Source: an uncultured Oscillospiraceae bacterium
GTDB taxonomy: Bacteria; Bacillota; Clostridia; Oscillospirales; Ruminococcaceae
Direction: 5' to 3'
Assembly: GCA_934481355.1 (NCBI GenBank)
Contig: CAKSPH010000010.1
Location: forward strand, 10,229-74,228
DNA length: 64,000 nt
Shown here one piece after another: positions 33,424 to 41,007 of the stretch (the first letter of the stretch is position 1; each line of letters begins with the position of its first letter). Made by a program: the position numbers and the translations under genes. The notes beneath the pieces are model-generated. The model saw only the letters and a program-made list of their open reading frames with translations, was not told the origin of the DNA and ran no database searches.

Positions 33424-33758
33424 ATCTGCACCTTCTTCGAATTCATTTTTATAACCGCCGCAAACGCACGCTCTCCGGCCGTCGGCTTGGCTCCTGTCGG
33501 TTCCGGGCGCACGCAGTCCGGGTAAGGGCACTCGAAGCAGGAATACGGCGGGTCGCACTTTGCGGCGGTGAATTTCGTCTTTTTCCTGCCCGCGTGAGTT
33601 GGACGGCGGTTTGTGAATCCCGCCGCGTCAAGCCTTCTTCGCAGCGTGTAACGTGATACTCCGAGCTCCTCGGCTGCGGCTCCAATGCCGATTTCCCTTG
33701 CGAGTTCGGTGGCGCGGCCGAGCGGGATATCTATGCTGGGACGGTCTCTATTTGACAT
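33420..33758 (-). CDS. Phage helix-turn-helix / zinc protein
   Basis: 112 residues from ATG behind GTTCAGGAGAAAAAAAG. Fis-like helix-turn-helix GAAAEELGVSRYTLRRRL at ~25-45, then CFECPYPDC that may bind metal. DNA-binding early protein, target unknown. Confidence 0.65.
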   Translation of the reverse strand: MSNRDRPSIDIPLGRATELAREIGIGAAAEELGVSRYTLRRRLDAAGFTNRRPTHAGRKKTKFTAAKCDPPYSCFECPYPDCVRPEPTGAKPTAGERAFAAVIKMNSKKVQI

Positions 33759-33787
33759 CTTTTTTTCTCCTGAACGTCCGGTTTCTT

Positions 33788-34111
33788 TCACCTGGCTTCA
33801 CCCGCCTTAAAGGCGCCTAGAAGCTGCTTCATCAGCTCATAGCATTCACCTGTGCCGGGGTATAACGTACCAAGCTGGATTCCGAGCCTGATACCAGCCG
33901 CGAACGCAGATTCGCTGCGGGCGGTTCCCGAATCGTTCATGATGTCGCTTAATTCGTCCCGCACGTCTTTGGATACATTGATGTTGATGAGGAGATTTTC
34001 GAGATCCTTATCATAACTGGAGAGTGTTTCATCGCTCAGCGGCTGCTCTCCGGAGAAGCAGCCTTCGCAATATGCTATAAACAGCGATGTTTCAATTGTT
34101 GGTGCTTTCAT
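33788..34111 (-). CDS. Phage protein of unknown function
   Basis: 107 residues from ATG behind GAAAGGAAAAGTCAAG. Helical, with SAFAAGIRLGIQLGTLY near the C-terminus, a pattern shared by small host and phage proteins of unknown role. Confidence 0.6.
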   Translation of the reverse strand: MKAPTIETSLFIAYCEGCFSGEQPLSDETLSSYDKDLENLLININVSKDVRDELSDIMNDSGTARSESAFAAGIRLGIQLGTLYPGTGECYELMKQLLGAFKAGEAR

Positions 34112-34186
34112 CTTGACTTTTCCTTTCGATTGTGGTAAAATACCACTGTAATACATTTTCTTTACCGCTTTAGTGATTGCCGTCAC

Positions 34187-34375
34187 TTAGCGGCTTTTCT
34201 TTTTCTTCTTTGCCCAGTTCGACTTCAATCTGCTCGAAGCCCACAGCGGATATCCGCTTTCCTGCGTGCATTCGGTGTGCGAGTGTTCTGCGGGGCAGTC
34301 GTTCTTGTAGGCGCAGGTTTCGCAGCACACCGGGTCAGCGTCTGCCTTGTCTATTGTTGCCAAGCTGTACGGCAT
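34187..34375 (-). CDS. Cys-rich small phage protein
   Basis: 62 residues with CCETCAYKNDCPAEHSHTEC, a likely zinc site, and a very basic C-terminus (SNWAKKKKKSR). Overlaps the membrane protein gene upstream by about 40 bases. Confidence 0.55.
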   Translation of the reverse strand: MPYSLATIDKADADPVCCETCAYKNDCPAEHSHTECTQESGYPLWASSRLKSNWAKKKKKSR

Positions 34376-34571
34376 TGCGGCTTGTCCTCCTTTCTGGCGT
34401 TTTCTTCGGCAGGAATGCCCCCTTGAAGCTCCACACCATGATAATGCAGGCGATAGCTACGATGATGTCAGCTCCATTCATGGAGTAGCTCCAGCCGTTC
34501 AACGCGGAGACGATCCAGCGCAGGTGGAAGCCTGTCAGGGCGGCTATCGCGTAGGGTATGTACTTTTTCAA
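34335..34571 (-). CDS. Small membrane protein
   Basis: 78 residues from TTG 34571 behind GGGGAGGTGCGAGGA. Two hydrophobic stretches (IPYAIAALTGFHLRWIV and ADIIVAIACIIMVWSF) and a basic tail. The longer frame upstream is antisense-like read-through of the methyltransferase-like gene. Function unknown. Confidence 0.55.
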   Translation of the reverse strand: MKKYIPYAIAALTGFHLRWIVSALNGWSYSMNGADIIVAIACIIMVWSFKGAFLPKKTPERRTSRNAVQLGNNRQGRR

Positions 34572-35254
34572 TCCTCGCACCTCCCCGCCCACTGCTCCGC
34601 CATTGCACGGGCGATTCCCGGGAATGTTTTGGAGCGGATTTTGGGATCTCGGAAGCCCATGCCGTTTTTCTTGCGCGGATTTCCGTGAGCGTCTTTGCTT
34701 CCTGCCGATACCCAGGGGGTAATGTTCTCTGTCACCATTTCTGTTGGCATCAAGGGGGGCAGACCTTTCAACCACAAGCAAGTTTTTTTGCTGTACGGGT
34801 GTCCGTGCTCATACGGTTGGATTATCTGCGTGTATTTCGGCAAGCAGTAGATTGAGGACGGTATGGGATTCTCGACTGCGATTCTCGGTACATCGGCATT
34901 CAAGAATTCCAGGAAGAAGTCTTTGGCCATGATTCCCTTCTTGAGCCGTTCACACTCTGCGTATGACCGTCCGTCAATGCGCTTAAACAGCCGCACGGCT
35001 CCGGCATTGCTGAGATATGTACACGGCGGGTGCGCTATCAGCATATCCCATCTGCCGGGGATTTCGTGCCAAACTCCGTCACGGGTCACGAAGCTGCACC
35101 GTCCGTTAATGAACGGCAGGACGTTGCTCATGAGGTGCCATTCCGGATGTCCACCGGAACAATCCTGGATATCTGCGCTGTATGCTTCGTGCCCGAGCCA
35201 CCGCATTTCCTTGCATATCGTCTGGGATTCCTCGCAGGCTATTAATATCTTCAT
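34568..35254 (-). CDS. C5-methyltransferase-like phage protein
   Basis: 228 residues. The SAM-site-like MKILIACEESQTI start and the HPPCTYLSNAGAVRLF loop with Pro-Cys recall DNA cytosine-5 methyltransferases, and AVENPIP may stand for the ENV motif. The protein is much shorter than true C5 enzymes and lacks the target-recognition domain. It could modify phage DNA or nucleotides against restriction; activity is uncertain. No restriction partner lies nearby. Confidence 0.65.
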   Translation of the reverse strand: MKILIACEESQTICKEMRWLGHEAYSADIQDCSGGHPEWHLMSNVLPFINGRCSFVTRDGVWHEIPGRWDMLIAHPPCTYLSNAGAVRLFKRIDGRSYAECERLKKGIMAKDFFLEFLNADVPRIAVENPIPSSIYCLPKYTQIIQPYEHGHPYSKKTCLWLKGLPPLMPTEMVTENITPWVSAGSKDAHGNPRKKNGMGFRDPKIRSKTFPGIARAMAEQWAGRCED

Positions 35255-35571
35255 GCCTCGCCCTCCTCCACAAATTTGAAAATCACGTCCAGGAGCACCG
35301 GCTCGTCAGCCCTGCCATCGCGTACGATAACGTACCTCTTTCCGCCCTTATAGATCGCAGCATAACGGATTTCAGAGCTTCCTGTCTCGACTTCTGTGTC
35401 TGCGCCAAACCACCGGAGCAGTTTGAGGGTTTTGCGGAACGCATTCACATAACCGTCAGCCTGGTCAAACCAGTTGTGCATTTTGGCTGTGCGGGCGAAA
35501 TCAAACGAGCTGATAAGCTCTGCATAAAATTCGGCAGCCATGTTTTTGTCAAAGTTTATTTCGTATTTCAT
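35251..35571 (-). CDS. Phage protein of unknown function
   Basis: 106 residues, alpha/beta, acidic (FARTAKMHNWFDQADGYVNAF). Overlaps both neighbours by 4 bases. No motif recognised. Confidence 0.6.
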   Translation of the reverse strand: MKYEINFDKNMAAEFYAELISSFDFARTAKMHNWFDQADGYVNAFRKTLKLLRWFGADTEVETGSSEIRYAAIYKGGKRYVIVRDGRADEPVLLDVIFKFVEEGEA

Positions 35572-35789
35572 GCCGTTGTTGCCTCCTCCAGCGCCCCGAG
35601 GCGCTTCATTATCTGTCCTTTGTCGTAGCGGTAGTTCTTGCCTACCTTAACGGCGGGGAGCTCGCCGCTCCTCGTTAATGTCCGGACGTGCTGGACTGTC
35701 AGTCCGAGCAGGATCGCAATGTACTCGCTGTCCATGACCTCCGGCGCTTCCGCCCACGTTCGCGGCGGGCGGCGCTTGATTTTTGCCAT
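35568..35789 (-). CDS. Excisionase-family DNA-binding protein
   Basis: 73 residues. MerR-like helix-turn-helix with the SEYIAILLGLTVQHVRTLTRSGELPAVKVGKNYRY pattern (in pieces) of excisionase-type domains. It may be the Xis partner of the integrase or an early regulator; its distance from int leaves this open. Confidence 0.7.
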   Translation of the reverse strand: MAKIKRRPPRTWAEAPEVMDSEYIAILLGLTVQHVRTLTRSGELPAVKVGKNYRYDKGQIMKRLGALEEATTA

Positions 35790-35799
35790 GTGTGCCTCC

Positions 35800-35955
35800 T
35801 TATCTGTTGTCGTCCGCGTAGTACTTTGCTGCGACCTTAGCGCCCTCGGTTACCTTGAGGATCTCGCGCTTCTCTGCGGCTGTCTTGGTGTTGAGGAACG
35901 CGAGCAGTGCCGCCAGCTCCTCTACCGGGTTGTCGTATGTCTTGGTTGCCGTCAT
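35800..35955 (-). CDS. Small helical phage protein
   Basis: 51 residues from ATG 35955 behind GAAAGGAGATGAAAAACC. Sequence begins MTATKTYDNPVEELAALLAF and ends in ADDNR. Typical of short early phage proteins. No function known. Confidence 0.6.
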   Translation of the reverse strand: MTATKTYDNPVEELAALLAFLNTKTAAEKREILKVTEGAKVAAKYYADDNR

Positions 35956-36043
35956 GGTTTTTCATCTCCTTTCTGCGTGGCCGGGCTTGTGACCGGCCTG
36001 CCGCATTACCGGAAGGGCTTCCGCCCTGTCCGTCACTCTGCGT

Positions 36044-36292
36044 TTAAGAAATTCCCTTAAGCTTGAAAATCATGTATTTAAATTTACCGTCGTCTGAATC
36101 AACGATTTCAACTTCAGCAAGCTCTTTAAGTGCACGATTTATCGGCTCGCCATAGCCGCCGTTGTAAACTCCTGCGCTTTTTGCCTTTTCAAAAAATACT
36201 GCTGTTCGTATTGCCACTGCCCCGTTGGCGTATAGTTCGCCAAATGTCTTGATTATGAACTTCTTTGCTTCTGTGAGCTCTTTTGCTTTCAT
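36044..36292 (-). CDS. Phage protein of unknown function
   Basis: 82 residues behind GAGGTAAGAAAG. Winged-helix-like make-up (RAVFFEKAKSAGVYNGGYG-type turn, then a beta hairpin DSDDGKFKYMIFKL). Could be a small DNA-binding protein; not recognised. Confidence 0.55.
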   Translation of the reverse strand: MKAKELTEAKKFIIKTFGELYANGAVAIRTAVFFEKAKSAGVYNGGYGEPINRALKELAEVEIVDSDDGKFKYMIFKLKGIS

Positions 36293-36322
36293 CTTTCTTA
36301 CCTCTCAACTTGTTTTTCACCA

Positions 36323-36457
36323 TCAGCGATTGACGATTCTTATTCTTATTTCAGCGTAAGGGTGACGCTTCTTTGCTAACGCAATGCGCCGTTCAAGCGC
36401 TTTAGCAGAAATATCGTACCCTTTGTTGCTTATTAGCAATATTATTAATTTTTTCAT
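36323..36457 (-). CDS. 44-residue basic protein
   Basis: Runs from ATG 36457; the ribosome site is weak (GTGG). MKKLIILLISNKGYDISAKA start, basic end. It fills the space between two early genes and is only tentatively a gene. Confidence 0.4.
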   Translation of the reverse strand: MKKLIILLISNKGYDISAKALERRIALAKKRHPYAEIRIRIVNR

Positions 36458-36489
36458 ATCAGCCACTATCCACACACCCTTTCATGCCC

Positions 36490-36515
36490 CGAGGTTAAAA
36501 GCCTTGGGGCTTTCT
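36490..36515. terminator. Hairpin in the early leftward region
   Basis: GCCCCGAGG/CCTTGGGGC stem (9 bp with two G-T pairs). It may attenuate the leftward early transcript after the first gene. Confidence 0.4.
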
Positions 36516-36525
36516 TACCTCTCAA

Positions 36526-36765
36526 TCAGTTGAATTTAGCCTTAATACGTTCCAGCACCTCAGCCTGCTCCGGGGTCTCAACGTCCATGTCAAGCCCGCG
36601 GTCGTAGTTGTAAAAGTATCTGTAGGTTTCACCCAGGACCTCAGCGATAGCGAGCTTGGAGATCCTGCCACCGTCCAGTCCGTAGTCCGCGCTGGGCTGT
36701 TCATAGTGCTTGCACTCGAACTTGTATTCTTTTCCGTTAACTGTGATTGTTCCTGTTTCCCACAT
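36526..36765 (-). CDS. First leftward early phage protein
   Basis: 79 residues behind GAGGTAAACAAA. Beta-rich start (TGTITVNGKEYKFECKHYEQ) and helical end. A phage family of unknown function. Directly downstream of the early promoter at 36829-36857. Confidence 0.65.
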   Translation of the reverse strand: MWETGTITVNGKEYKFECKHYEQPSADYGLDGGRISKLAIAEVLGETYRYFYNYDRGLDMDVETPEQAEVLERIKAKFN

Positions 36766-36828
36766 TTTGTTTACCTCTCAAAATCGTTTTGTTAGCTTGA
36801 AACGTTGTTTTGTCGTTTCCGTGATTAT

Positions 36829-36857
36829 ATTATACGACATTATAGCCGGTTTGTCAA
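36829..36857 (-). promoter_or_regulatory. Early leftward promoter with repressor half-site
   Basis: Minus strand TTGACA (36857-36852), 17-bp spacer, TATAAT (36834-36829). An ACGACAT half-site overlaps the -10 and spacer, so the CI-like repressor can block it. A further TGTCG box lies at 36811. Confidence 0.75.
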
Positions 36858-36903
36858 TAGGGTAATCCGCAAATTCGTGACAAAATATCTTGTGTCTTTT
36901 TGT

Positions 36904-36927
36904 GCAATACGACAATTAGCCGTATTG
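36904..36927. promoter_or_regulatory. Central operator-like inverted repeat
   Basis: GCAATACG ... CGTATTGC arms (8 bp) around an ACGACAA half-site, midway between the divergent promoters. Confidence 0.5.
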
Positions 36928-36953
36928 CTATACAAATAAATGTTAAAAACCTA

Positions 36954-36982
36954 TTGACAAGCACGACAAAATGTCGTATAAT
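36954..36982 (+). promoter_or_regulatory. Repressor promoter with perfect operator
   Basis: TTGACA (36954-36959), 17-bp spacer, TATAAT (36977-36982). The palindrome ACGACAAAATGTCGT (36963-36977) fills the spacer, giving autoregulation of the repressor. Confidence 0.85.
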
Positions 36983-37006
36983 GGATAGTGAAAGGAGGGA
37001 ACAAAA

Positions 37007-37483
37007 GTGATATCCGAAACATTATCCGAGATTCGCCGAGGAAGAAAGCTAACAATGAAAGATGTTGCGGAAGGTATCGGAATGAAGCCGGACACATATC
37101 GTAACTACGAAAGCGGGAGGCTTGAACCGAACTTATCAACACTTACCAAGATAGCTGATTTCTACGGAGTATCGACAGACTATCTTCTCGGACGCGAAAA
37201 CAAAGAGCAGACCGCTCTCGACGAGCTGGTGGGACAATTCAACATGGACTTACTGGAAAAGAAAATCGTTGAAAATTATTTCGCACTTCCAAAGAAGATG
37301 CGCGGCGACCTTATGACTTTTCTGGAGAAATCCGTCAAGGAAGTCAACGAGGAAAGCAAGGCAATGCCGATGTACGCACGCAGCGCAGACGACCGGCAGA
37401 AACCTGCGGCGCTCACGCCTGAACAGGAAAAACGCCGCAGAGAAGCTCCGGACGAAACCAAGAATCCGGACAACGACCTTTAG
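37007..37483 (+). CDS. CI-like phage repressor (XRE family)
   Basis: 158 residues from GTG behind AAAGGAGGGAACAAAA. Residues 4-60 are an XRE helix-turn-helix (LTMKDVAEGIGMKPDTYRNYE, VSTDYLLGR). The C-terminal ~80 residues are charged, with no S24 peptidase. This is the ImmR type, inactivated by an ImmA protease rather than by RecA self-cleavage, and the neighbour fits. It should bind the ACGACA/TGTCGT operators. Confidence 0.85.
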   Translation: MISETLSEIRRGRKLTMKDVAEGIGMKPDTYRNYESGRLEPNLSTLTKIADFYGVSTDYLLGRENKEQTALDELVGQFNMDLLEKKIVENYFALPKKMRGDLMTFLEKSVKEVNEESKAMPMYARSADDRQKPAALTPEQEKRRREAPDETKNPDNDL

Positions 37484-37501
37484 TAAGCGGCTATAATTCA
37501 G

Positions 37502-37529
37502 CCTCCACAGGGTACAATACCTGTGGAGG
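37502..37529 (+). promoter_or_regulatory. Hairpin that hides the ImmA ribosome site
   Basis: A perfect 10-bp inverted repeat (CCTCCACAGG / CCTGTGGAGG, 8-nt loop). The right arm contains the GGAGG of the next gene, so folding would shut its translation. Confidence 0.65.
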
Positions 37530-38125
37530 TGAGAATTATAGAGAACGCTTACAAACTCTACAAGGACGCGCGTGACGCATCGTGGCGCTGCCTTATCAGG
37601 ACTGGCGCGGCAGAATTGCCGATAAAGGTACTGAAAATCGCAGGAGCCTGCGGTGTGAGAGTGGCGAAAGACAGCGTGGTGCAATGTCTGGAGCCGGAAG
37701 TTTCCGGCTGTACGCTCCTCGATGAATCCGGCTGGCAGATAATCTACCGGGATTCTGAGAACCGGGGGCGCACGCGCTTCACTATCGCGCATGAGCTCGG
37801 GCATATCCTGCTCGGGCATGAGCTGGCGCCGGACAAATCCGGGCATTTCCGGACAGCTTCGGACAGGCGCGAACCCGCCGAAACTCAGGCGGACGAGTTC
37901 GCGGCGCGGCTCCTTGCCCCTGCCTGTGTACTCTGGGGGCTGGAGTGCTATGAGCCGGAGGACATCATGCGCGTCTGCGACATCAGTAAGGAAGCGGCAC
38001 AGTACCGCTCCGAGCGAATGAAAGTGCTGCGAGATCGCGGAAAATTCCTCACATCGCCGCTGGAGCGGCAGGTGTACGAGGCTTTCAGGCCGTGGATCGA
38101 GCAGCAAAAAAGCCGCCCCGGATAA
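37523..38125 (+). CDS. ImmA/IrrE-family metallopeptidase
   Basis: 200 residues if GTG 37523 is used. That codon lies inside the hairpin arm, while the GGAGG is 5 nt before an ATT at 37535; the true start is unsettled and may be a non-standard codon. The zinc motif HELGHILLGHE (~90-100) and the later EPAETQADEFAARLL give the HExxH...E protease site. Known relatives cleave the ImmR-type repressor to induce the element. It follows the repressor by 40 bp. Confidence 0.85.
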   Translation: MEVRIIENAYKLYKDARDASWRCLIRTGAAELPIKVLKIAGACGVRVAKDSVVQCLEPEVSGCTLLDESGWQIIYRDSENRGRTRFTIAHELGHILLGHELAPDKSGHFRTASDRREPAETQADEFAARLLAPACVLWGLECYEPEDIMRVCDISKEAAQYRSERMKVLRDRGKFLTSPLERQVYEAFRPWIEQQKSRPG

Positions 38126-38153
38126 GGGCGGTGTTACATAAAGAGGAGAATCA

Positions 38154-38267
38154 ATGAATCGCAAAGAAAAAATAATATTGTGCGCGTGTATGGCGCTGGT
38201 GTGCACGATCGCGGCAGCTGCGTATCTGGCTTCCTATCCGGTGAGCACAATCATAATTCCAAGATAA
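38154..38267 (+). CDS. 37-residue membrane protein
   Basis: From ATG behind AAAGAGGAGAATCA. One membrane helix (IILCACMALVCTIAAAAYLA) after a basic MNRKEK start. It lies between immA and the integrase; possibly a small exclusion or regulatory peptide. No family known. Confidence 0.55.
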   Translation: MNRKEKIILCACMALVCTIAAAAYLASYPVSTIIIPR

Positions 38268-38395
38268 AAAAAAACCCCCGCACAAGCGAGGGAAAGCATA
38301 TAAAATAAAATCATTCAACAAAACGATTTCGCAGGCGCTAAATGCCTACATAGGTATTATACCACAAGCGCCTGTGCCTGTCAAGGGAGGACGCT

Positions 38396-39592
38396 ATGCC
38401 AAGAATGAAAAACACAGCCCGCGCTGACGGACGAGTGCAGTCCCGGGTATACCTCGGGGACGGCAAGTACAAGTACGTCTATGCGGCGAACAACAAGGAG
38501 CTTCAGGAGAAAGTCACCGAGCTGAAAACCAAGCTCGGCAAGGGAATCGACCTTACAGCGGAAAATGACACATTCGGCTACTGGGCTGAACGCTGGATAG
38601 AACTGAAAAAAATGGACGTATCCGCAAAACGGTGGAGTTCCTACGAATACCGGCGGCACTACCTCGATGAACTTGCGAATTTCCCTATAAGCAAGATAAA
38701 ATCCGCGCAGATACAGAGCATAATCGTCCGGCTTGCCACAAGACCATCCGAAGCGACAGGGAAGCCTCTCGCGCGGCAGACATTGATAAATCTGAAAAAT
38801 ATAGCCTGCCAGATTTTTCGGCTTGCTATTGATAATCGTGTGATGGACTTTAATCCCGCAGACGGCGTAAAAGTGCCAAAGGAAACTGAAAAGGAAATCC
38901 GTGAACCGATTTCCGAGGAGCAGCAGCGCTGGATCCGTGAAACTCCGCACCGCGCCCAGACTGCCGCCATGATCATGCTGTACGCCGGGCTCAGGCGCGG
39001 CGAACTCATGGCGCTGACTTGGCGAGACATAGATCTCAACGCCCACAATATCACCGTGTGCAAGGCTATGGAATTTGCCGGGAATACCGGCACGATAGCT
39101 AACGCAACTAAATCCGAGAGCGGTATGCGGACGGTGTATATCCCGGACGTTCTCGTTGATTACCTCCGGAAACAGCCGCAGACGAACTTTTTGGTGTCAT
39201 GCCAGACAGACGGCAAACCGCATTCAGAAACATCATGGCGCCGAATGTGGAACAGCTACATGACTACGCTCAATAAGAAGTACGCTGATCTCGGAAAAGC
39301 TCAGGCGATTATCGCGAACGCAGAACAGGCGAAGAAAAAGCCGGGTCCGAAGAAATTGCCTATGCTTATTCCAGTTTTCACGCCACACCAACTCAGACAC
39401 ACATACATCACCATGCTCTATCTAGCTGGCGTAGATGTACTCACCGCCAAGGAACAGGCGGGGCACGCAGATATATCCACCACGCTGGGGATTTACACGC
39501 ATCTTGACAAGCAACACAAACTTAGAAACCTCGATAAGCTCAATCTGTTTCTTTCGTCCGATGGGTGTCAGATGGGTGTCAAGACAAGCTGA
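38396..39592 (+). CDS. int: Tyrosine-type phage integrase
   Basis: 398 residues. It has an AP2-like arm-binding N-terminus and a SAM-like core-binding domain (~60-170). The catalytic part carries Arg in AGLRRGELM (~200), His/Arg in TPHQLRHTYI (~330-336), His in GHADISTTLG and the Tyr nucleophile at ~367 in IYTHL. It carries out site-specific recombination at tRNA-Thr. The last codons (DGCQMGVK) contain two ATGGGTGTCA repeats that may be arm sites. Its stop lies 38 bp from attR. Strong site AAGGGAGGACGCT before ATG. Confidence 0.95.
   Translation: MPRMKNTARADGRVQSRVYLGDGKYKYVYAANNKELQEKVTELKTKLGKGIDLTAENDTFGYWAERWIELKKMDVSAKRWSSYEYRRHYLDELANFPISKIKSAQIQSIIVRLATRPSEATGKPLARQTLINLKNIACQIFRLAIDNRVMDFNPADGVKVPKETEKEIREPISEEQQRWIRETPHRAQTAAMIMLYAGLRRGELMALTWRDIDLNAHNITVCKAMEFAGNTGTIANATKSESGMRTVYIPDVLVDYLRKQPQTNFLVSCQTDGKPHSETSWRRMWNSYMTTLNKKYADLGKAQAIIANAEQAKKKPGPKKLPMLIPVFTPHQLRHTYITMLYLAGVDVLTAKEQAGHADISTTLGIYTHLDKQHKLRNLDKLNLFLSSDGCQMGVKTS
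39561..39582 (+). promoter_or_regulatory. Candidate integrase arm sites (P arm) inside int
   Basis: Two ATGGGTGTCA repeats with 11-bp period at the 3' end of int, matching 5620-5643. Confidence 0.5.
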
Positions 39593-39630
39593 TAATCCGC
39601 ACAACCAAGCCGTTTAAAGACATTTTCATC

Positions 39631-39693
39631 GCGCATTCGTAATGCGCAGGTCGTGGGTTCGAGTCCCATTCCCAGCTCCATATTGAGAACCCC
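39631..39693 (+). other. attR (63-bp core)
   Basis: Perfect copy of 5454-5516, the displaced 3' half of the original host tRNA-Thr gene. Confidence 0.9.
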
Positions 39694-39730
39694 GCCAGAT
39701 GGCTGTTTATGCCGCCTGGCGGGGATTTTT
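39690..39730 (+). terminator. Original host tRNA-Thr terminator
   Basis: Hairpin CCCCGCCAGATGGC / GCCGCCTGGCGGGG plus ATTTTT. Close to, but not identical with, the phage-borne copy at 5513-5554. Confidence 0.8.
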
Positions 39731-39811
39731 GACGCCTGAAAACATGACGTGCAATAAATGTATTTTACCGCGTTTTTGCGTACTTTTTCGTGAGTATGAG
39801 TGTCAGAATTA

Positions 39812-39839
39812 AAGCTCCCCGCCAGACGGCAAGGAGCTT
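39812..39839 (-). terminator. Terminator of the lacI-type gene
   Basis: AAGCTCC/GGAGCTT stem read on the minus strand, then TTTAATT. Lies 30 bp past the stop. Confidence 0.55.
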
Positions 39840-39869
39840 CGGTATTTGGTCACAGTTCAGAAGAGCCTG

Positions 39870-40871
39870 TCAGTCCCCGGTCGATTCCCGGAGGATAAGC
39901 CTGTGCGGAAGCTTATAGGTCCCGTTGTCCTTGGTTACGTCGTCGGATTTTATGTTGCCGATGAGCTTCTCAATTACCGCCTTTCCCTGAAGGTAGCAGG
40001 GCTGCTCCACCGTTGACAGGTGCGGAATGAACATATGCGAGTACGCAATGTTGTCAAATCCGAAGAAAAGCACGTCCTTGCCGACGGTAATGCCATGGCT
40101 CAGCGCATAGGTCATCGCACCGATGGAAATGGTATCGGAAATGGAGAATATCGCGTCCGGAGGATTCGGCAGGGACATCAGCTTCTCGCAGCCGCGGGTG
40201 CCGCTCTCAGCGTCGTAGCCGCCGTAATAAATGAGATCCTCGTCCACGCCAAGTCCGGAGTCCTCAAGGGCACGCTTATAGCCGTTCTCCCGGTCAACCG
40301 ACGACATACTGCGCTCCTCGGTGGTTAGCAGACCTATACGCCGCCTGCCCTTCCCTATCAGGTACTTCGTGGCGTCGTAGCCGGCTCGCTCGTTGTCTAT
40401 CGTAACACACAGGATATCGCAGTTCTCAAGCCGCTCGAGGCACATTGCAAGCTGGTACTTCTTCGCAAGCTCTGAAATCGTGCGGCTGTCAAGCTTCGGG
40501 GCGAGCAGAACGGCGCCGTCCACAGCCTTTGAAAACAGCATACCAAGCAGGTGCATTTCGTGGTCGGGGTCGTTTCTCGTGGTGGCGATAAGAACATCAT
40601 ACCCCTGAGTGTAAGCCGCGTCCTGCATTCCCCGGAGCACCTCGGAATAGAAGCTCTGCTCCGTTGAGGCGATTATCGCGAGTATGCGCTTCGTTTCGCT
40701 CTTGCGGAGGTCGCGTCCAAGGAAATTCGGACTATACCCGAGCTCCTCGACCGCCTTGTTGACAGCCTGCACAGCCTCATCGGATACATTCGTTTTTTTA
40801 TTGAGTACTCGGGAAACAGTGGCGACTGAAACGTTTGCCGCTTTTGCTACGTCTTTAATAGTGATATTCAA
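39870..40871 (-). CDS. LacI-family transcriptional regulator
   Basis: 333 residues. N-terminal helix-turn-helix ITIKDVAKAANVSVATVSRVLN with hinge helix, then a periplasmic-binding-like sugar sensor domain (GMQDAAYTQGYDVLIATT..., FFGFDNIAYSHMFIPHLSTVEQP). A galactokinase gene lies 1.7 kb away in the divergent direction, so control of galactose genes is possible but unproven. Its promoter carries a LacI-type operator. Confidence 0.9.
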   Translation of the reverse strand: MNITIKDVAKAANVSVATVSRVLNKKTNVSDEAVQAVNKAVEELGYSPNFLGRDLRKSETKRILAIIASTEQSFYSEVLRGMQDAAYTQGYDVLIATTRNDPDHEMHLLGMLFSKAVDGAVLLAPKLDSRTISELAKKYQLAMCLERLENCDILCVTIDNERAGYDATKYLIGKGRRRIGLLTTEERSMSSVDRENGYKRALEDSGLGVDEDLIYYGGYDAESGTRGCEKLMSLPNPPDAIFSISDTISIGAMTYALSHGITVGKDVLFFGFDNIAYSHMFIPHLSTVEQPCYLQGKAVIEKLIGNIKSDDVTKDNGTYKLPHRLILRESTGD

Positions 40872-40906
40872 GCTGGTTCACCTCTCGGTCTGTTGTCTAT
40901 ATTTAT

Positions 40907-40935
40907 ATAATACATCAAAAGTTAATCGTTTTCAA
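40907..40935 (-). promoter_or_regulatory. Promoter of the lacI-type gene with operator
   Basis: Minus strand TTGAAA (40935-40930), 17-bp spacer, TATTAT (40912-40907). TGAAAACGATTAAC (40934-40921) overlaps the -35 and matches 12 of 14 positions of the LacI/CcpA-type operator consensus, suggesting autoregulation or carbon catabolite control. Confidence 0.65.
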
Positions 40936-41007
40936 TAGGCGATTTGCACAAAATTCCTTACTGTAAGCCATTTTCAGTGTTCTTTGTGGAACATATTACC
41001 ATAAGTT

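Larger units (their letters stand above)
5454..39693. mobile_element. Prophage, siphovirus type, ~34.2 kb
   Basis: Bounded by 63-bp perfect direct repeats (5454-5516 and 39631-39693) from the 3' half of tRNA-Thr. It contains a tyrosine integrase at the right end, a repressor/ImmA switch, early and recombination genes, PBSX-type terminase, SPP1-like portal, MuF protein, scaffold, capsid, connectors, tail, holin and amidase. All structural genes read leftward. No essential module seems missing or broken, so it may be inducible. Confidence 0.95.

Noticed and set aside
34568..35254. Restriction-modification system
   Set aside because: The methyltransferase-like protein is short and no restriction enzyme gene is adjacent, so at most a solitary or anti-restriction enzyme.
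39561..39592. Second, truncated integrase gene indicated by repeats at 5620
   Set aside because: Similarity is limited to the two decamer repeats; no integrase codons extend from 5620, so binding sites explain it better.
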